DNA of 9,517 nt, taken from assembly GCA_017462445.1 (NCBI GenBank), contig JAFTRB010000163.1:1-9517 (forward strand). The letters run 5' to 3'. A program made the translations under genes and the position numbers. Under the pieces are notes generated by a model. The model made no database searches, was not told where the DNA came from, and saw only the letters and a list, made by a program, of their open reading frames with translations. Positions 6,511 through 9,517 of this stretch are shown piece by piece; within the stretch, counting starts at the first letter, position 1, and each line of letters opens with the position of its first letter. The stretch is from Clostridia bacterium (GTDB lineage: Bacteria; Bacillota_A; Clostridia; Oscillospirales; CAG-272).

Positions 6511-6560
6511 GAGATAATACCATATTTACAAGCGAATAAAAAGCAGTTATAATAAAGACA
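6511..6560 (+). repeat. 50-bp direct repeat, copy 2 (promoter block)
   Basis: Identical to 3872-3921. Complete conservation in a non-coding stretch points to recent duplication or conversion, or strong constraint on the promoter. Confidence 0.9.
6525..6553 (+). promoter_or_regulatory. sigma70/sigmaA-type promoter, copy 2, of the AraC-corrinoid-methyltransferase operon
   Basis: TTTACA (6525-6530), a 17-bp spacer (6531-6547), and TATAAT (6548-6553). The predicted start is near 6560, giving a leader of about 100 bases before ATG 6663. The 6396-6662 stretch otherwise holds only the upstream element and a leader hairpin; no cobalamin riboswitch was recognised. Confidence 0.8.
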
Positions 6561-6571
6561 GACTGCGAGTT

Positions 6572-6589
6572 GCGGTTGCTTTCAACCGC
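6572..6589 (+). promoter_or_regulatory. Hairpin at the 5' end of the AraC leader
   Basis: GCGGTTG, CTTT loop, CAACCGC: a perfect 7-bp stem starting about 12 bases after the predicted transcription start. No T-run follows, so it is not a terminator. It could be an operator palindrome or an RNA-stabilising stem. It is absent from copy 1, where the leader is deleted. Confidence 0.5.
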
Positions 6590-6662
6590 CCTAGGCGCTG
6601 ATTTTCTGTCAAGGCTCGCCGTCATATATTTATAAGTTCAGAAGAAAGAGAGGTCGCCGCTG

Positions 6663-8207
6663 ATGGCTGAGCAAGGTAAAATAAACATCTCCCACGATAT
6701 CCTCACGCCCGAAAGGGTTTACAGCGGCGCGGACGCCTGGCGAGAGCTGCGCGCATACGATACCGTCGAAATAGCCCTGGTAACTCGAGGCGCGGGCATA
6801 CACCTCGTTCTGGATCAACCAATTCCCTGTCGGGCAGGAGACATATTCATAACTCAGGCAAACACCCCTCACAGCTATCTGCTTGAAAACGAAGGGGACC
6901 TGCTTCAGCTTCGCCGTCTCCGCTTTTTCGTTGACGAGTCACAGTCGGGCGGAGGAGCGGATAACCTGAGCCACTGCTACGGCATATTCAAGGACGGGGC
7001 GGTCAGCGCCTATGCGGTCCTTAACAAGGCTATGACCGCGACGGTAATATCTCTCTTTGACGAGATCTCCCGCGAGATAGATGAGAGGAAGAAGTCCTGG
7101 TGTGACGCGGTAGAGAGCAACCTTGCCCTCCTTTTGATCAATATTGAAAGATATATAGACAGCTCCATCAAAACAAGCTCGGCAAGCTCTCCCAAGGAGT
7201 GGAGCCTGGTGCTTGCCGCGACAGAGCTGGTAAAGCGGAGCGCAACCTCCCCGAGCGTCACCCTGGGTACGGTGGCAGACTCTCTCGGAATCAGTAAGGC
7301 GAGGCTTTCACGGATATTCCAGAGACTGACCGGAGGGCAGTTCGCCGACTACCTGAGGGCTGCAAGAATGGAGAATGCGGCAAGGCTGTTAAGTCAGAGC
7401 GAGCTTACCGTAGAGGAAATAGTTCCCGCATCGGGGCTTCGCGATATTCCGTCCTTCTACAAGAACTTCTATAACCACTTTGGTATGACGCCAAGCGAAT
7501 ACAGGCGCGCGTCAAAAAGAAATAACGAATTAACAAAAAATAATAATAAAAAAAGCGAGGAAAAACTTATGGTTATCTTAAGCGAAATTTCTGAAAACCT
7601 CCAAAGAGGTAAGTCCAAAATCGTCAAGGAGATGGTCCAGGCGGCTATCGATGAGGGCGCCAGCCCCGAGAAGATCCTTAACGAGGGACTTCTTCACGGA
7701 ATGAGTGTTATCGGCGAGAAATTCAAGAACAACGAGGTGTATGTTCCCGAGGTTCTCGTAGCCGCAAGGGCTATGAATATGGGTATGCAGATACTCAAGC
7801 CCCATCTCGCGGCAAACGGCGTTCAGGCAAGCGGCAAGGTCTGCATCGGTACGGTACAGGGCGACCTGCACGATATCGGCAAGAACCTGGTCAAGATGAT
7901 GATGGAGGGCAAGGGCCTTGAGGTCGTGGACCTAGGCACAGATGTTGCGCCCGAGGCCTTTATTGACGCTGTTAAAAACGAGGGCTGTCAGGTCATCTGC
8001 TGCTCCGCTCTTCTCACCACCACCATGTCGGTTATGGCTGATGTAGTAAAGGCTGCTGAGGCTGCCGGCATTCGCGACAAGGTTAAGATCATGATTGGCG
8101 GCGCTCCCGTAAACGATGCGTACTGCAGGGAGATCGGCGCAGACTGCTACACCGCCGATGCGGCAAGCGCGGCAGATGCCGCAGTTGCCCTTTGCAAGGA
8201 AGCGTAA
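6663..8207 (+). CDS. AraC-family regulator fused in frame to a corrinoid (B12-binding) protein
   Basis: One 514-residue frame holding two complete proteins. Residues 1-302 are an AraC regulator: an N-terminal cupin (AGDIFITQANTPHSY, 58-72), a linker, then two helix-turn-helix units (about 201-222 and 248-270) ending FGMTPSEYRR. Residues 303-514 are a full-length corrinoid protein of the methyltransferase type: a four-helix cap (303 to about 385) and a Rossmann-like B12 domain with GDLHDIGKN (His403 the expected lower cobalt ligand), a SALLTT motif and an IGGAP loop. The linker (about 283-302) is Asn/Lys rich and looks like translated intergenic DNA. GAGG at 7557 precedes Met303 by 8 bases, so a separate 212-residue corrinoid protein is probably also, or mainly, made. 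AAGAGAGG (6646-6653) supports the 6663 start. The methyltransferase gene follows 19 bases later. Domain calls are firm; whether the fusion is a real product is open. Confidence 0.85.
   Translation: MAEQGKINISHDILTPERVYSGADAWRELRAYDTVEIALVTRGAGIHLVLDQPIPCRAGDIFITQANTPHSYLLENEGDLLQLRRLRFFVDESQSGGGADNLSHCYGIFKDGAVSAYAVLNKAMTATVISLFDEISREIDERKKSWCDAVESNLALLLINIERYIDSSIKTSSASSPKEWSLVLAATELVKRSATSPSVTLGTVADSLGISKARLSRIFQRLTGGQFADYLRAARMENAARLLSQSELTVEEIVPASGLRDIPSFYKNFYNHFGMTPSEYRRASKRNNELTKNNNKKSEEKLMVILSEISENLQRGKSKIVKEMVQAAIDEGASPEKILNEGLLHGMSVIGEKFKNNEVYVPEVLVAARAMNMGMQILKPHLAANGVQASGKVCIGTVQGDLHDIGKNLVKMMMEGKGLEVVDLGTDVAPEAFIDAVKNEGCQVICCSALLTTTMSVMADVVKAAEAAGIRDKVKIMIGGAPVNDAYCREIGADCYTADAASAADAAVALCKEA
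7137..7252 (+). repeat. 116-bp near-identical direct repeat, copy 2
   Basis: The coding segment of the intact AraC gene (residues about 159-197) that matches 4145-4260 with one difference. See copy 1 for the contrast with the diverged flank. Confidence 0.85.
7557..7571 (+). promoter_or_regulatory. Internal ribosome binding site and start of the stand-alone corrinoid protein
   Basis: GAGG (7557-7560), 8 bases, ATG 7569-7571 in frame with the AraC gene. Cognate corrinoid proteins usually begin at this point and run about 210 residues, as here (212). It is preceded by an A/T-rich junction with A6 and A7 runs and out-of-frame TAA codons. Confidence 0.75.
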
Positions 8208-8229
8208 GGAAAGGGACGGCGCAAAAATG
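8206..8229 (+). promoter_or_regulatory. Ribosome binding site of the methyltransferase gene
   Basis: AAGGAAAGG (8206-8216 region) overlaps the stop of the corrinoid gene and precedes ATG 8227 by about 10 bases. It supports 8227 over the upstream in-frame ATG at 8116, which lies inside the corrinoid coding sequence. Confidence 0.6.
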
Positions 8230-9348
8230 ACCACGAGAGAGCGCTGTATGCGCATTTTACATTACCGTGATATAGACCGCCTCCCCGCGGTGCATTTCGG
8301 CTACTGGGAGGAGCTTCTCGACGAGTGGGCAGACCAGGGACACATCTCGCGTGAGCTGGCACAGTCGGCAAGGGCAGATGGCTCGCCGGGACAGCGCGAG
8401 CTTGACAAAATCATAGGCTGGGACTGCAACTGGTATACCGTTGTTCGCCCACAGAGCCACCTCTGTCCAAAATTTGAGAAAAGAGTTTTGGAAACACTCC
8501 CCGATGGCTCTCAGCGCGTTTTGACCTGGAACGGAGTTATTGAAAGAATAAAGCCCGGCATCGTCTCCATTCCCTCCGAGGACGACTATCTTCTGAAGGA
8601 CAGGGAAGCCTTTGAGGAGCTTTTCAAGCCTAAAATTCAGTTCTTCCCCGAGCGAGTCAACACGGAATTCTTTGGAAGCTTCAACGAAACCCGTGATAAG
8701 GAAATACCCATCGGCCTCCATCTTGGAAGCGTGCTTGGCGAGATCCGCGACATATGCACCGTTGCGGGAATGAGCTATCTCATCTATGACGAGGACGAGG
8801 AGCTTTTCGCTGACATCGTGGACACCTATGCGGATATGCAGTATCGCTGTGCCGAGGCGATTCTGGAAACAGGAGCCAAATTTGATTTTGCCCACTACTG
8901 GGAGGATATTTGCTTCAAAAACGGCCCGTTGCTCTCCCCCGATGTGTTTGAGTCGTTGTGCGCCAAGCACTACAAAAAGCGCAACGACCTGTGCCGGAAA
9001 TACGGCATCGACATCATTTCCCTGGATTGCGATGGCGTCACCGACAAAATGCTACCGGTGTGGTTCGGGAACGGTGTGAACACTATGTTCCCCATCGAGG
9101 TGGGCACATGGGGGGACCAGTTTGCTCCCGCACGAGGCAAGTTTGGTCGAGAAATGCGGGGCGTAGGAGGTATGGACAAGACCGTTCTGCGCAAGGACAA
9201 AGCCGCTGTAGATGAGGAACTGAAGCGCATCCGCGAGTTAGTAGCGCTGGGTGGATTCCTCCCCTGCCCCGACCATCGGTTGATGCCCGGCACCAAGTTT
9301 GAACTGGTGCAGTATTACGCAGAGGAGATCAAGAAGATTCGAGTATAA
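8227..9348 (+). CDS. UroD/MtaA-family corrinoid-dependent methyltransferase
   Basis: A 373-residue TIM-barrel protein of the uroporphyrinogen-decarboxylase superfamily, in the branch that moves methyl groups to or from corrinoid proteins (MtaA, MtbA, CmuA type) rather than making haem. Evidence: MTTRERCMRILHYRDIDRLP at the start, WEDICFKNGPLLSP in the middle, GVNTMFPIEVGTWGD and GGMDKTVL later, and a late FLPCPDHRLMPG. Immediate linkage to a cognate corrinoid protein (19 bases) supports methyl transfer as its role. MtaA/MtbA bind zinc through His-x-Cys and a late Cys. Here Cys in SLDCDGV and Cys in LPCPDH are candidates, but the His of His-x-Cys is not evident, so it may belong to a divergent subgroup. 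The methyl donor or acceptor is unknown. No MtaB-, MttB- or MtrH-like partner or reactivase is in the window. The protein is soluble and cytoplasmic. Leucine codon choice changes about two thirds through the gene. Confidence 0.85.
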   Translation: MTTRERCMRILHYRDIDRLPAVHFGYWEELLDEWADQGHISRELAQSARADGSPGQRELDKIIGWDCNWYTVVRPQSHLCPKFEKRVLETLPDGSQRVLTWNGVIERIKPGIVSIPSEDDYLLKDREAFEELFKPKIQFFPERVNTEFFGSFNETRDKEIPIGLHLGSVLGEIRDICTVAGMSYLIYDEDEELFADIVDTYADMQYRCAEAILETGAKFDFAHYWEDICFKNGPLLSPDVFESLCAKHYKKRNDLCRKYGIDIISLDCDGVTDKMLPVWFGNGVNTMFPIEVGTWGDQFAPARGKFGREMRGVGGMDKTVLRKDKAAVDEELKRIRELVALGGFLPCPDHRLMPGTKFELVQYYAEEIKKIRV

Positions 9349-9398
9349 AAGAACTGATTGGTACTACCATCTATTGCAGAGATAGAAAAGACACGGCC

Positions 9399-9443
9399 AA
9401 TGCATCGTACCCTTAAGGACAATAACTTAAAGGTACGAGCATT
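9399..9443 (+). other. Long imperfect hairpin downstream of the methyltransferase gene
   Basis: AATGC-A-TCGTACC-CTTAAG pairs with CTTAAAGGTACGA-GCATT around a short loop: about 18 pairs with one bulge and one mismatch. No T-run follows. It lies just before the terminator and may protect the mRNA 3' end or be a remnant of a mobile-element end. The preceding 9349-9398 bases show nothing recognisable. Confidence 0.6.
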
Positions 9444-9446
9444 GCG

Positions 9447-9500
9447 AAGGGCAAGAGAATTGAGAGAAGTTTCGGCTCTCTCTTTTCTTTTGCCCTTTTT
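9447..9500 (+). terminator. Rho-independent terminator closing the corrinoid operon
   Basis: AAGGGCAAGAGAA...GAGAGA pairs with TCTCTC...TTCTTTTGCCCTT: about 21 positions with three mismatches around an AGTTTCGGC loop, ending in TTTTT (9496-9500). Nothing is recognised in the remaining 17 bases. Confidence 0.85.
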
Positions 9501-9517
9501 CTGTTTTATGCGGTACA

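Noticed and set aside
6561..6662. Cobalamin riboswitch ahead of the corrinoid operon
   Set aside because: The leader is only about 100 bases, lacks a recognisable B12 box, and shows only one small hairpin.
8116..8226. Earlier ATG for the methyltransferase
   Set aside because: It lies within the corrinoid coding region in another frame; family-like sequence and a ribosome binding site begin at 8227.
8257..8970. 237-codon minus-strand open frame opposite the methyltransferase gene
   Set aside because: Antisense shadow of a clear UroD-family gene; no family features or convincing start.

Overview
The window looks like an accessory carbohydrate-use region from a gut- or rumen-type Clostridia (Firmicutes) genome. 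The reasons are purine-rich Shine-Dalgarno sites, sigma70/sigmaA-type promoters with 17-bp spacers, Rho-independent terminators, and protein families typical of such genomes (GH2, GH78, AraC, corrinoid protein, UroD-like methyltransferase). This placement is an inference from style and family content. All real genes lie on the + strand. No tRNA, rRNA, CRISPR array, transposase or cobalamin riboswitch was seen.

Layout. (1) 3-986: 3' part of a GH2 glycosidase gene. An in-frame TAG (849-851) cuts off its last 44 codons, and its extreme 3' end is repeated in 43-bp tandem units (953-1066). (2) 1093-3788: a good promoter (1142-1170), then only the C-terminal fragment of a GH99/WbsX-like glycosidase (1210-1560), overlapping an intact GH78-like alpha-L-rhamnosidase gene (1547-3721), then a terminator. 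(3) 3836-6395: a second promoter (3886-3914), a decayed AraC regulator copy (about 3921-4318), an intact GH78 gene (4319-6319) and a terminator. (4) 6475-9500: a near-identical promoter (6525-6553), an intact AraC regulator fused in frame to a complete corrinoid protein (6663-8207), a UroD/MtaA-like corrinoid methyltransferase (8227-9348), and two closing hairpins.

How the genes may work together. Both rhamnosidases lack a visible signal peptide, so they probably trim imported rhamnosides in the cytoplasm. The corrinoid protein and UroD-like protein form a methyl-transfer pair. A plausible but unproven reading is that the locus handles O-methylated glycosides (methylated sugars, or methoxylated plant rhamnosides such as flavonoid or phenolic glycosides): glycosidases remove sugars and the corrinoid system removes or transfers methyl groups, under AraC control.

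The most notable observations are the AraC-corrinoid fusion, whose junction carries an internal ribosome binding site and out-of-frame stops, and the two AraC cassettes with patchwork identity (50/50 promoter, diverged middle, 115/116 block), which point to duplication, recombination and deletion. Three of the genes (GH2, GH99-like, AraC copy 1) are broken, so the region appears to be actively reshaped.
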